Source: Mesostigma viride (Eukaryota > Streptophyta > Mesostigmatophyceae > Mesostigmatales > Mesostigmataceae). Taken from it: a stretch of 64,000 nucleotides of DNA. The notes under the pieces are model-generated. The model had not been told where the DNA came from, ran no database searches, and saw only the letters and a list, made by a program, of their open reading frames with translations. The stretch covers positions 175,001 to 239,000 of the forward strand of contig RPFO01000972.1 of assembly GCA_009746045.1 (NCBI GenBank). Direction: 5' to 3'. Each line of letters starts with the position of its first letter. The first letter of the stretch is position 1. Positions 53,061 through 63,436 of this stretch are shown here, one piece after another. Position numbers and translations under genes: made by a program.

Positions 53061-53337
53061 ATTGCTACTAATGTGCAAACTGAATAATTGGCCTTGCGCA
53101 ACATCTTTGGTTGCCGTATACTTCTCGCATGGAACTTCGTGATTAATTAATTAATTAATAGAGACGTCATCGGAACTTCGTGATGTCACATGCAAGCCAG
53201 CGTTGTGCCTTTCTGAAGTGACGCAACGGTTACATCAATTAATAGACACGTGACTGTGTATATTCTGATCAGGCACTCCGCAAAGGTGAAAACCATTGCG
53301 TTCAGTGCCGGGCCGCGGAAAACGCGGAAAACGCGAT

Positions 53338-53420
53338 CTGCAAATGAATCCGACCGGAATCGAACTGGGGACCTCTCGCACCAATTTTGCTGACGATAGG
53401 ACGGACGTCTCCGGTTACCA
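53338..53420 (-). tRNA. tRNA-like sequence, probably tRNA pseudogene or SINE head
   Basis: On the - strand CCCCAGTTCGATTCCGGTC is a good pol III B-box and T-loop (GTTCGATTCC), and about 60 nt upstream lies CCATGGTAACCGGAGACGTC. I could not fold a clean acceptor or T stem. A similar TGTTCGATTCCAGCC on the - strand occurs at 25486. Confidence 0.3.
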
Positions 53421-54000
53421 TGGCATCGCCAACTTACACCTACAGTCATCCGCAAAAGTTCTCCTGTCCGGGGAGTGATGCAAGCCTTTCGGATTTGGTA
53501 CTAGATAAATCACTCGAGAGGAGTACTACACACGTGTCTGCACGCGAGACTTGTGACGTGTATATGCACATGCATATTCTGATTTACGTACATGCACATG
53601 CATATGTACATGTCAGGATATATGATCTCAAGGAGACAACCAGCGCAAGCCAGAAATCGGGAGAATCCGGACCATGGTAGCTCGAGCCTGCCGTTATCTT
53701 GTCCGCGTGTTCGAGTCGTTCAGGATGATGAAGATGAATGGTGATGGAAATGTGTATCCTTGTGCATTGAAATTATGGCTGGCTTACGTGTAAAGCGACT
53801 AGATGACCTAGACGGCCGGTGGGGCCGGAAACAGCATGCTTGATCAGGGCGTGTGTTTCGAGCCTAACTGGCCGGGAGTGTCTAGTGGTGAGCACCATTG
53901 CTGCGATCGCTCTCCCACCATTTACGAGGCGGAAATACCCGCAAATGGAAAACCACTGAAAAGGTCTAGCTAGTCAGTCATCACGTTAGCCATGCCATGA
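53421..54000. other. No supported gene; possible tRNA-derived fragments
   Basis: Contains GTTTCGAGCCTAACTGGCCG and GTGTCTAGTGGTGAGCACC near 53855-53900, resembling B-box and D-arm pieces in the wrong order. Otherwise nothing recognised. Confidence 0.3.
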
Positions 54001-54327
54001 TTCCAAACGTCCAAGAACTGCACATGGTGCAAAGGCAAAAAGCCGGAGGACAGCACTTTCAAATGTGCGGCAGGAACCAAAAGCCCGCGTATGCCAGAAA
54101 ACATCGTGTTGCTGCAGCAACGCGACGATGTGGACAACGAATCCAGCCAGTGCCAAGCTCGGAACGGCCGCAAAGGAGATCTGGCATCACAGGGTTCAGA
54201 TGTGCCGAGATACTATGCGATCCAGCCGGTCCACGACCTGCATGTTTGTAGAGCTTGTGCCAAGGGGCAGCACCGAACAGATGTGGGTGACGTTGCAAAA
54301 AACACCGGACTTGACGGAGCATAATGT
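54001..54327 (+). CDS. Unrecognised frame with CxxC pairs
   Basis: The frame reads NCTWCKGKKPEDSTFKC, then DDVDNESSQCQARNGRKGDL, DLHVCRACAKGQH and ends at a stop; the upstream stop lies at 53998. The C-x2-C-x11-C pattern is faintly like the C-terminal Cys-rich domain of piggyBac-type transposases, but the following cysteines are missing. It could be an exon or a decayed transposase tail. Confidence 0.22.
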
Positions 54328-54485
54328 CTCGGTCATAGCCTTTGACCAACAAACGATGCAAGAGTTAATTCAACAAGAGTCGTGATGAAATCGACACGAT
54401 AAGAACAAAGACGGGAAAAACGATGTAACTGACTGTGTGACTGACGATGATCTGTTTAATTGATTAGCATGATCAGATCAGCAAC

Positions 54486-54606
54486 CACCAACCACCTGCA
54501 TGCAGGTTGTCGCCTAAAATGTATTGAAAACCATAAGCCCTTTCTCAGGGATATGTGTTACATATCCTCCCCACGGAGGTTTATTCTTAATTAATTAATT
54601 AATTAA
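54486..54606 (+). mobile_element. LINE 3' fragment, copy C
   Basis: Diverged 120-bp copy of the same LINE 3' end: CACCTGCATGCAGGTTGTCG, CCTTTCTCAGGGATATGTGT, hairpin CCTCCCCACGGAGG and a (TTAA)n tail. Confidence 0.8.
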
Positions 54607-55260
54607 TCAGATCAGCATACTTCTAAATGATCTGGTTGTCTCGATTTGATATAAGAGCTGTTGCTGTATTGCTGTTGTAAATTGAACAATTATAAAGCAA
54701 AGGCCATTGCATGCCATGCATGCATGCAGCTGTGGGTGCCAAGGCATGGCCAAGTGAGCTGCTGACGGAGTAAATTAATTAACGCGCTGGCTCGGTCGGT
54801 AGAAGCCTGTACTAGAATACCATGGAATATAGACATGTCAGGTACTCACAATTGCTTGACTTTGCTCGCTCACAATCACCAAACATTAGTGACCCGTGGA
54901 AACCAACAGTTCCACGCTTGCTGTCTGGCCTGCCTGTCAGATTAGCCACTGACTGATGGCTCCTGTACATAGCAGATGCGTAATCTCCTTACTCCTGCAA
55001 TGGGTGTCTCATTGATGCACCACAGCCAGTCTTAAACAGACAACAACGTCCTGGAATAGTTGCCTCACTTAGCACTGGGGGGAGCCGTGTAGCTTTGCAA
55101 CGCAACCAGCCTTTGTGGAGCACCATGCAGCGAGAATGCAATATATCCTTCTGAGCTTCCGCGGTCTGGATGTTCCGGCCAGAGGTCTGACTTACGCTGG
55201 TTGTCTCAAGGACACAATGGTCACTATAGTATAGTCATGCCATGCCTGTGCTGGTTGTCT
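54607..55260. other. No supported gene
   Basis: A GCTGGCTCGGTCGGTAGAAG stretch at 54787 looks like a tRNA D-arm/A-box but has no matching 3' half. No exon is supported. Confidence 0.4.
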
Positions 55261-55261
55261 C

Positions 55262-55395
55262 ATGGACAAACAGCGGCAGCCCATGGCTACCCAGCGGCGG
55301 CGGGGCTTACCTCCAGGGAACCTGAGGCAAGGCACGCGCCAGTGCCATAGGTGCGGCCTTTCAGCAGGAGTGCCCCATCATGCATGCGATGATGA
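55262..55395 (+). CDS. Possible first exon with CxxC motif
   Basis: ATG frame MDKQRQPMATQRRRGLPPGN then TRQCHRCGLSAGVPHHACDD, ending at a good donor GATGA|GTAAGT. No following exon was recognised. It overlaps nothing else and could be a small gene or chance. Confidence 0.2.
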
Positions 55396-55593
55396 GTAAG
55401 TACTTGCGTGCACAGGCGTATGTCACGAAGAACTATGAATGCAAAATCGCACCGTTATCTCGTAATGCATGCAATATCTCGAATGCGTAGCTGTAGCACC
55501 CCATGTCAGTTTCTATCGTGGTAGTGGCTTGCCAGCCGCTGATAGTAGTGATGTGATTTACCACGGCTTGTGTGAAGCTGACCTGTACACGTA

Positions 55594-56238
55594 TCACGAT
55601 GACCTGTACACGTTGCACTGGCATTTCCGGGCAGGCTTCCAGGCGGCCAAGCACACGTAGCAAAACTCGTTCCCGCAGCGGCAGGTCACGTGGTTGCACC
55701 CTTGGGTGAGCTCGATGAAACATCGGCACTTGAGGCACTGCTGCCATCCGTAGATCAGCGCATAGCGCTTGAGCGCGAGCTCGTCCTCCCGCTCGTGCGC
55801 GCAGACGCCGGCGTGCGGGAGTCGCCCGCATGAACCGCAGAAGGCGCCGTCGCAGGACGGACATTTGTGGCAGTCCGTCCTCGCGAGCGCTTGCTGAGAT
55901 CCCAGGAACCGGGAACAGCCCAGGTGAGGGCAAAACATCCCGTCAATGGACGCGTGCTCCTTTGAAGCGCGGTCAAATGCCTCCAGTTCGGCCACGTCCA
56001 GTACCGAGCCCACTAGTTCAAGGGCGATAACTGTATTGCAACATTTAATTGGCAACAGCATCCTGTCACGCATCGCCCGCTCGCACCAGCCGCGAAGGCA
56101 CGGCACGCAGAAATGATGCCCGCACGCAGCCGGAGGCAGAGCTGAGGATCTTAGTTCCATGCAAAGAGCGCACAGAACATTGCGGAGCGCGCCGGGATCG
56201 CTGGGAGCGATGCCAGGATGCGCTCTCCATGGAAACAT
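55594..56238 (-). CDS. RBR (RING-IBR-RING) E3 ubiquitin ligase, main exon
   Basis: The 214-residue frame holds RING1 (C23-x2-C26, then CGHHFC, PCLRGWC and KCC) and an IBR (MFCPHLGCSRFLGS, CPSCDGAFCGSCGRLPHAGV with C/H ligands). RING2 follows (CLKCRCFIELTQGCNHVTCR, CGNEFCYVCLAAW). The Cys of GCNHVTC, near residue 181, is in the position of the catalytic cysteine that takes ubiquitin in RBR ligases. The C-terminus is short, and no Ariadne or LDD auto-inhibitory domain is seen here. Upstream, a small exon 56373-56318 (AIRIGISKNFLDAMADRE, donor GAG|GTAAGT) and a first exon near 56666-56507 are likely, but the join into this frame is unresolved. A GTGTACAGGTCA motif is duplicated just past the frame's end, so the last exon may splice on. 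Confidence 0.85.
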   Translation of the reverse strand: MFPWRAHPGIAPSDPGALRNVLCALCMELRSSALPPAACGHHFCVPCLRGWCERAMRDRMLLPIKCCNTVIALELVGSVLDVAELEAFDRASKEHASIDGMFCPHLGCSRFLGSQQALARTDCHKCPSCDGAFCGSCGRLPHAGVCAHEREDELALKRYALIYGWQQCLKCRCFIELTQGCNHVTCRCGNEFCYVCLAAWKPARKCQCNVYRSS

Positions 56239-56317
56239 CGAGTTGTATCCCGATCGGATACAGTATGGCCTGCAGACCCGGGTGTAGCAATGGCAACCTC
56301 TGGCAGCAGTAACTTAC

Positions 56318-56373
56318 CTCGCGGTCCGCCATAGCGTCCAAGAAATTTTTACTAATCCCAATCCTGATTGCTC
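56318..56373 (-). CDS. Probable upstream exon of the RBR gene
   Basis: Acceptor TACCACAG, donor GCGAG|GTAAGT on the - strand. One frame gives AIRIGISKNFLDAMADRE. Phase into the main exon was not settled: the possible acceptors GTCTGCAG and GCTCCCAG both call for phase 2, while this frame gives phase 0. Confidence 0.45.
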
Positions 56374-56506
56374 CTGTGGTAACAGGATCCCTCAACATCC
56401 GTGTTATAACACCAGGGCGAGTCGGTTGCGGTCCACACGTCCACACCCACACAGAAAACGTGGGATCCACTGACTGCACAGAACTCTCGCTTAACCAGTT
56501 GCTTAC

Positions 56507-56666
56507 CTGGAAAATCTCCTGGATGCCAGGTTTGCTGACGACTGCGTCCGTCCGTACGCCACTTGGCACTCCTCGGAAGCGGGGTTTGAAAATGCGGCTC
56601 TAATGCTGCCGACTCCGCTTTTCCCATCTGGCAAGAAAATGAACTTGTTTGCTGATCGGCAACCAT
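56507..56666 (-). CDS. Possible first exon of the RBR gene
   Basis: ATG frame MVADQQTSSFSCQMGKAESA onward ends at TTCCAG|GTAAGC in phase 1, which joins the exon at 56373 in frame. An alternative frame (PSGVRTDAVVSKPGIQEIFQ) is also open. Confidence 0.35.
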
Positions 56667-57158
56667 AGCCGGCAGAGGTGCGGGCAATAGTAACGTGCAT
56701 GCTGAGGTCTCGTCACGCTGGGTACAATTTGGGAAATTGTAGTTCGCCCGCGCATGCGTCAAGTGGCGAGGACTTTATAGAGTGAAATTTTACGGAGCCA
56801 TGCCATGCGGATTTCCGGTCGTTGTGAGGGGCATCAACGCTCTCGAACTTTGGCATTGCGTCCCCTCCTGGCCGTCAATCGATGAAGGGCCGATGCCGTT
56901 GAAGATGCAGATGACCGTTATGTTCCATGGCTTATTGTGACATCACCCCTTCAGTTCTATATACACGCCCTTAAGCACTTTTGTCTTCCTTTTCCACGAT
57001 CGCACAGGACTGGGCTCCTTGCCTTCGCATTGCGTGGTGTTGGGGAGGCTTCGGCCTCGGAGATGCGGCTTGCAATCACGTCCTCCGTTAGTACAACACT
57101 TAGGACTTTCATTTTCTCATAGTGACATTCACAGCTGCAGCAAGGCATTGTCATCACC
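56667..57158. promoter_or_regulatory. Divergent intergenic region between RBR and carrier genes
   Basis: About 490 bp separate the two predicted start codons on opposite strands, so the region probably holds both promoters. No specific element is identified. Confidence 0.4.
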
Positions 57159-57547
57159 ATGAGCATCCAGGAAAAGTCAAGCGCCGCCAACGCTCTCCCA
57201 CAGCTCGCGCTCACCATGACAGAGCAGGGCCGCGACTGCGAAGGTGTCAGCCATCAAAGCCAGCCGTTGCTGGTCCACCTGAACAGCGCGATTACCTCCT
57301 TGCAACGGCTGGCTGGGTTCCGGCCCCCGTCGAGGCGTTCCCGGGAAACGACGCGAATGCGGGCCGCCCGCTCCCAGTCCCTGTTACCGCGCAGTGACAG
57401 CAACATGATCAAGGCAGTCTCTGCCGGCGCCGCGCCGCGCCCCATCGCTCATTTGGAGCACTTTGTGGCGGGCCTGTCCGCCTCGTTTGCCACCAAGTTG
57501 TTGCTCCAACCTTTTGACACCGCCAAGACCGTGATGCAGGGGACCAG
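57159..57547 (+). CDS. Carrier gene exon 1
   Basis: ATG to GGGACCAG|GTAGGT, phase 2. The first about 95 residues are a polar, Arg-rich N-terminal extension that may act in mitochondrial targeting. Helix 1 and PFDTAK follow. A donor-side copy (ACTGCCAAGACCGTGCAG) lies at 57616. Confidence 0.8.
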
Positions 57548-60500
57548 GTAGGTCGGGTGATGGTTGTCTACTAGTACATAGCGGCAGATGTGGTACTTAT
57601 CCCTAACCCGCTTACTACTGCCAAGACCGTGCAGCCGACGGTTAAACCGTGAGTCTATGTGGCACTCCAAGTGCTTGCCGCTGTCGTGGATTGGTTTTGT
57701 TTGTAAGTCTTTCATCCCTGTGCATGTCTCAACTTGTAATGATTATATCATGGTCGCTGCCTCCCCTCCCTCGTCTGGCACCCATCGCGCCTGTCCCTGG
57801 CACCCATTCATACCTGTCATTGCCAGAGAGAGCGTTGCTTCGCCCACGATGTTGCCATCAACTTAATGCTGCCAATTTTCCGTCCCACCAACGCCCCCGC
57901 CTTCCCGCTATAGACGCCGGGCAGCACGATCGCCATAACCTCTTCCTCCAAAATCTCTCCCAATGGAACACTGCTGATCCCATCCCATCCCTCCTCTCCC
58001 CTCCCCTGCACTTTCTCCCCTTCTCCCCCCCTTCCCCCCTTCCCCTTGCTTTCCTGTTCTCCTCCTTACAGAAAGAAAATTAATTTCTTTTCCTTTTCCC
58101 TCTTCCCTTCCCCCCACGCCCTGCACCGCCCCCGATGCTCCTGGCCTCCCCTCCCCACCTTCCCCCTGTCCCATCCCATCCCCATCCCCCCTGCCCCTCC
58201 CAACTCTCCGGCTCCGTCCGCGTGCCACCTGGCAGAGCGAGCATGGCTGGCGGCGCCAACATGGCGGCATGCATGCGCCACATTGTCGCGACACGGGGCG
58301 TGCCGGGGCTGTACACGGGGCTGCTGGGGTCCATGGCCACCTCTGCACCCTCCACGGGCGTGTTTGTCACCGTGTATGAGACGGTCAAGGTAAGTGGATG
58401 GTTAAGGAGGCGCTGTTGGGTCACTATACTAGCTGGTAGCGGATCACTATGGTTAATGATGGCCACACCTCTTCACCAAATCTCAGGCGTGTTCTATGGC
58501 TTCGTCCAAAGGGGTTGGATTCCCACTTACAACCAAGGTCACTACACCTCCTGGTTGGAACGCCGCCTCGTTCACCCCCAGTCTCCAAAGGGGTTGGTTT
58601 CCGTCCTTGTTGGGTGCACTAAGGGCATATGGCGGGTAGGTAGCTCTAATTGCTCTAATACGAGACCCGGGGCGTCGCGAGGCACCCCCCTTTAGTGGGG
58701 TTGGTTTCTGGACTTGTTGTTCTGGAGGCCATCAGGGCTATCGTCCATTGGGTGGGTGGACATTGCTGGGGGACGCCATTGTTTGGTATGGTAGAGAGTT
58801 GGTGTAGTATAGTGATTGTCTAACGCAGTAGAGCGATTGTTTGATACAGTGTAGTGATTATTGAATAGATTATAATGTAGTAGAGTGATTGTTTAGTACA
58901 GTATAGTGATTATTTAATACAGCATAATGTACTATAATGATGGTTTATTACAGTGTAGTGATTGTATATTACAGTAGGCTGACTGTTTGGTACCGTAGAT
59001 GGCTATAGCAATGTCTGCGCCTCGACGGGCGTGTTCATGGGACTGTCAAGGCACGCAAACGGAAGGATCCGTGCTTCTAGTACGGGCTTTTAGCACACAT
59101 CGGACCATAGCAGGAAGTTGGTGGCCGGACCTCAACTTGATCTGAAGCACAGTTTGGTTATATAGGCTTTCAGTCCAACTTAGTATGATAAAGTATGTCC
59201 AACTTAGTATGATAAAGTATGATAAAGTATAGTATGATAAAGTATAGTATAGTATGATAAAGTATGTCCAACTTAGTATGATAAAGTATAGTATGATAAA
59301 GTATAGTATAGTATGATAAAGTATGTCCAACTTAGTATGATAAAGTATAGTATGATAAAGTATAGTATAGTATGATAAAGTATGTCCAACTTAGTGCGAT
59401 AAAGTGCCCAGGTGCAGACCTGGTGTCCCATGTGGAGGTTGACACGGCAGACCTGTGGCTGATAGGCGCATGCCGGCCGTGTTCCTTGCATGAGGACTTG
59501 CACGCCGGACGTCCGATGCGCGGCCTAACTTTATGTCCGATGCGCTGCCTAACTTTATGCACCAGACGTCTGATGCACGTAGTCATATCCCTGATGCGTC
59601 GGACACTGACGCGTGGGAGTCTGATGCGTGCAACACGTTAGTAAAGCACTGGGATGGATGCTGCTAGATTACACGCAAACAATCGCCATCCGCAGGCCAC
59701 TCCAACCACCGAATCAAACCCCGTCCATCCTGTATTTGCAAACTGAAGAATGTAGCCGCAAATATCTCCCTCTGACGAGTGCTCCTCTCCGCAGGCCGGT
59801 TGACCAAGGCCGCCCATAAAACAGTCTATATGTAACCTAATAAAATGATCACAAGATAAATAGTAGTATAAGATAAAGGTAAGATAAGAATAAGATTAAG
59901 TGCTAGCACATAAATCCATCCCTTCCGCAGGCCAGGCTGACCAATCCACCACCATGTGGAAAATAAGTCCATTCCTCATTTCCTGGCTATCGAAACCCTC
60001 TCCCCTTCTAACTTGTCATCCCATGCGCAGGTCGGGCTGACCAATCCACCACTATGTAGTAATAAACAGTAGCGAATCAGTCCATTCCTCATTTCCCTGG
60101 TATTGAAACGCTTTCCCTTTAAACTTGTCGTCTGCTGCTACCTGTGCGCAGGCGGCGCTGACCAAGGCAGCACCCGCGACGACCCCCTTTGCGCCCATGG
60201 TGGCCGCGCTCGTGGGCAACATGGTCGCGAGCGTGGTGCGCGTGCCGCCCGAGGTGGTCAAGCAGCGCGTCCAGATGGGGCTGTACCCCAACATGGTCGC
60301 GGCGTGTGGCACCATGTGGCAGCAGGGGGGCGTCCGGGCGTTCTACCTGGGGTACTGGGCGCAGCTTATTCGGGACATTCCGTATTCCGCGCTCCAGTTT
60401 GCGACATTTGAGGCGCTCAAGGCCCGCACGGCGGATGCAGACGCCAGGATAAAAGCGGCAACGGCCGCAGAGGCCAGGAATAAAGTGGCAGCGGCGGTGG

Positions 60501-62411
60501 CAGCATTTTCCACGGATGCCAGCAATAATGCGGAACCAGCAGCACCGCTTTCAGTAGAGGCAAGAAATGCGGCCGCAGCGGGTTCCGCGGAGGCTAGCAC
60601 TATGGCAACGGATGCCAGGGCGGCAGGGCTTGCCACAGGTGGCATCAGTAGGGCGATGGCGGCAGGGAAGCAGGGGCCGGCAAGCAGCAGAGAACGGCAG
60701 CAGGAGGGAGTAGGGGCGATAGGGCTGATGGGGCCAGTAGGGGCAGAAAGGGCAGAAAGGGGGAAGGCGGCGCCAAAGCCAGCATTAGCATTGGATGGGC
60801 ATGATCGGGAAGCCATGGCACTGGCAGGGAATTCTGCGGTAGGTTCTGCTAAGGATTCTGCTGTAAGTTCTGCGGTACTGGCGCAGGTTGCTGCCGCCAG
60901 CATAGCAACGGCTGCCGGCAATGAGGCAGACGGGAACATGCGAGCATGGCAGGACAAGGGGCGGGTGGCCCCGTCGAGGGAGAGAGAGGCTGATGCCAAC
61001 GCGGGGCCAGAATTTGAAAACGTCGCCGTGAAACTTGCCCGTCTGGGTACATGTGACGGCGCCGTAGAGGGGCAGCACCCTGTGCCCAGCAACGGGGGGA
61101 AGGGGGGCGAGAACCCTGGCATTCCTGGTGGCCGTGGCAAGGGGGGGATGGATGCCCAGGGCAGTGGTTGCCCCCTCGGTCAAGAGCGCCACCCGTCTTC
61201 GCAGATGTTTCAGGAAGGCGGGGGTCCTTTGGCAGGTGCTCAGGGGCATGAAAGGGCACCGGCGGCAGCTCACACGGGGACAGGGGACAAGGGGGGGGGC
61301 AACGTGGCGGCTGCGGTGCGGCCGAAATGGCAGACAAACCTGATCAACGGAGCGGTGCGTTGTCTTGTATCTGCTGTCTCACTACGATGTCTTCCATGGA
61401 GCGGTATATGGCCTTACTGTACTGTCTTAGAAAAGGATTCTACTCTCAAGTTTCTTCATTATGACATTACTATCACGATGTCGGCTTCAGATGAGTTCAG
61501 CATCAGCACATGGCCACAATCGGTGATAGGGGCAATCTGGGTCAGATTGCCCCTAGATTCTTTCTTGACTTGAGAATAATTTTAATAACCTATGTGCCCG
61601 TCATCTGCGGTGCTGCCAGTTACGATGCTACCTTCATTGCTTCAGTGGTGTAGTGGCAGCTGCGCTTTTGCTTGATGCAGGCTCAGTCGTCAATGGGCGA
61701 ATCATTGGTCGATTGGTGTGATACGCTGAATGCTGGCATCCCCCCGTACATTGGGGGCGAGGTCGCCAGCTCTGCAAGCTCGCTCACCCGTTTTGCTTGC
61801 TGTACAGTATACTGTTTATAGTCCCTTACCTCTTGGTGCACTCGTCGAGTTACTGTCTGGTGCACTCCTCAATTTACAATCTATTAATAGTAGATACTAA
61901 TAGTAGGTATAAATCTTACCCATCTATTAACTTGGTGTACTTGTCTATCAACTACCTCTCCCTACTACCGGCTTGCATCCACCCCCAGATGCTGGGTGTG
62001 GTCGCCAGCTTGGACACCCATGTCATTTACCGTACAGATAGCGTGTATAGTGTATAGTGTATAGTGTATAGGGTATAGTGTATAGGGTATAGGGTATAGG
62101 GTATAGGGTATAGTGTATAGTGTATAGTGTATAGTGTATAGTGTATAGTGTATAGCGTACAGTGTACTGTATGTATACCAAACAGATAGTATGATAGCGG
62201 TGTGGTAGAGACTGCTTCTGATAGTAGACATGTGACTCGTGCCCCTTGCTCTCCCCCCCAGATCGCCGGGGCGGTCGCCAGCTCGCTCACCAACCCCCTG
62301 GACGTTGTCAAGACCCGCCTCATGACGCACGCGGGGGCGGCCGCTGGTGTTGGCAGCGTGGGGGCGGGTGGCAGCATCCAGGGCACTGTGCGGACATTGC
62401 TGGCCAATGAG
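57159..62411 (+). CDS. Mitochondrial carrier (SLC25 family), S-adenosylmethionine-carrier type, 3' end outside window
   Basis: Exons 57159-57547, 58236-58389, 60152-61354 and 62262-62411 join in phase (2, 0, 0) to 632 residues, with more to come. The three carrier signatures are PFDTAK (about residue 118), PPEVVK (about 213) and PLDVVK (about 594). The linked second halves RGVPGLYTGLLGSMATSAPS with FVTVYETVK, and VRAFYLGYWAQLIRDIPYSA with LQFATFEALK, are present. The RDIPYSALQF stretch and the overall order match SAM carriers (SLC25A26/SAMC), which exchange cytosolic SAM for S-adenosylhomocysteine across the inner membrane (family knowledge). A low-complexity Ala/Gly-rich insert of about 290 residues separates repeats 2 and 3, which is unusual for a family near 300 residues. 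The second half of repeat 3 should lie beyond 64000. Confidence 0.85.
58236..58389 (+). CDS. Carrier gene exon 2
   Basis: Follows a long pyrimidine-rich tract and CTGGCAG; ends GTCAAG|GTAAGT. Completes repeat 1. A decayed copy of its 3' half (CTCGACGGGCGTGTTCATGG, GACTGTCAAGG) lies at 59020-59053. Confidence 0.85.
59186..59400. repeat. (TATGATAAAG/TATAG) complex tandem repeat
   Basis: About 60-bp units of TATGATAAAGTATGTCCAAC and TTAGTATGATAAAGTATAGT in the second intron of the carrier gene. Confidence 0.92.
60152..61354 (+). CDS. Carrier gene exon 3 (repeat 2 and low-complexity insert)
   Basis: AALTKAAPATTPFAPMVAAL, PPEVVKQRVQMG and repeat 2, then about 290 residues of Ala/Gly/Arg/Glu-rich sequence ending QTNLINGA|GTGCGT. 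At least four decayed acceptor copies (GCAGG..GCTGACCAA) precede it. Confidence 0.85.
62040..62158. repeat. Heptanucleotide repeat (TATAGTG/TATAGGG)n
   Basis: About 16 units in the third intron of the carrier gene. The 7-bp period and the TATAGGG variant recall a telomere-like heptamer, but the composition differs. Confidence 0.93.
62262..62411 (+). CDS. Carrier gene exon 4 (repeat 3, first half)
   Basis: IAGAVASSLTNPLDVVKTRL with MTHAG, a Gly-rich loop and VRTLLANE|GTGGGT, phase 0 at both ends. Decayed acceptor copies (GTCGCCAGCT context) lie at 61760 and 61998. Confidence 0.85.
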
Positions 62412-62568
62412 GTGGGTTTTGGGGGGTGGCTGGTAGCATTTGAAACACAGTGTGAGGTGGGTGTGACACCATCCTTTTTTTTTCTAATCGTGTGAGAGAA
62501 GGGGGGCATTCTAGGGGTGATGCTTCTAGGTCTTGGCTGGCACTACTGAAACCGTGGTCCACTGCATA

Positions 62569-62954
62569 CCGTAGTGGTCAAGATCACTTTGCGACAAACT
62601 ACTTTGCGACCCAAAAACAAGGTGAAATTTATGGTTTGCGACCCAAAATGAAGGCAAAGTTTCAGGTTTGCGAGCCGATCGACTTGTTTATGGTCAGTGG
62701 CTCGTACCTACTTATCAATGAATGATTACCTATGTGATTTGATTGATCAATTGGGTTATTTGGTAGCACTATCATAATATACTTCATGAAATAGTTGTCT
62801 CATTTAATAATATCGCGAAGATTGTGGTGCGCCAACGCGTTCGCTGGCTAGACGGGCTGTGCGGCACGACAACTTTTGAACTTTGCGACCCAAAATGAAG
62901 CCCATCAAAAGTAGTTTGCGAGGTCAATTCGCAAAGTGATTTTGACCACTGCGA
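62569..62954. mobile_element. TA-flanked MITE 2, 386 bp
   Basis: Left CCGTAGTGGTCAAGATCACT and right TCGCAGTGGTCAAAATCACT (inverted), both continuing TTGCGA, flanked by TA. The tip matches MITE 1 at 40490. The interior repeats ACTTTGCGACCCAAAA in both directions. It lies in the carrier gene's fourth intron if the gene continues. Confidence 0.8.
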
Positions 62955-63155
62955 TAGTTACATGCGGGTAAGGGGGGCGAATGGAGAGATAAGGGAATAA
63001 TAATAATGGCGAGGTGGTGCATCATCAATTCACCATACTAGCATCTATTGGATTGCAAACGGAAGAGTCAGCCGTGAGCCATGGCTGGTAACACCAGCAC
63101 GATGAAAAGGTACTACTACGACAACCGTGGATGGTGATAGCCTTGGGTAGTCCTT

Positions 63156-63436
63156 GACCGACCGACCGACCGACCGACCGACCGACCGACCGACCGACCG
63201 ACCGACCGACCGACCGACCGACCGACCGACCGACCGACCGACCGACCGACCGACCGACCGACCGACCGACCGACCGACCGACCGACCGACCGACCGACCG
63301 ACCGACCGACCGACCGACCGACCGACCGACCGACCGACCGACCGACCGACCGACCGACCGGCTGACCGACCGACCGACCGACCGACCGACCGACCGACCG
63401 ACCGACCGACCGACCGACCGACCGACCGACCGACCC
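63156..63436. repeat. (GACC)n tetranucleotide microsatellite, about 70 units
   Basis: Near-perfect array with one GGCTGACC variant near 63360. Open frames of DRPT and SVGR repeats on the two strands are artefacts. Confidence 0.98.

Noticed and set aside
54783-54830. tRNA D-arm-like GCTGGCTCGGTCGGTAG
   Set aside because: No matching 3' half or B-box within 80 nt.
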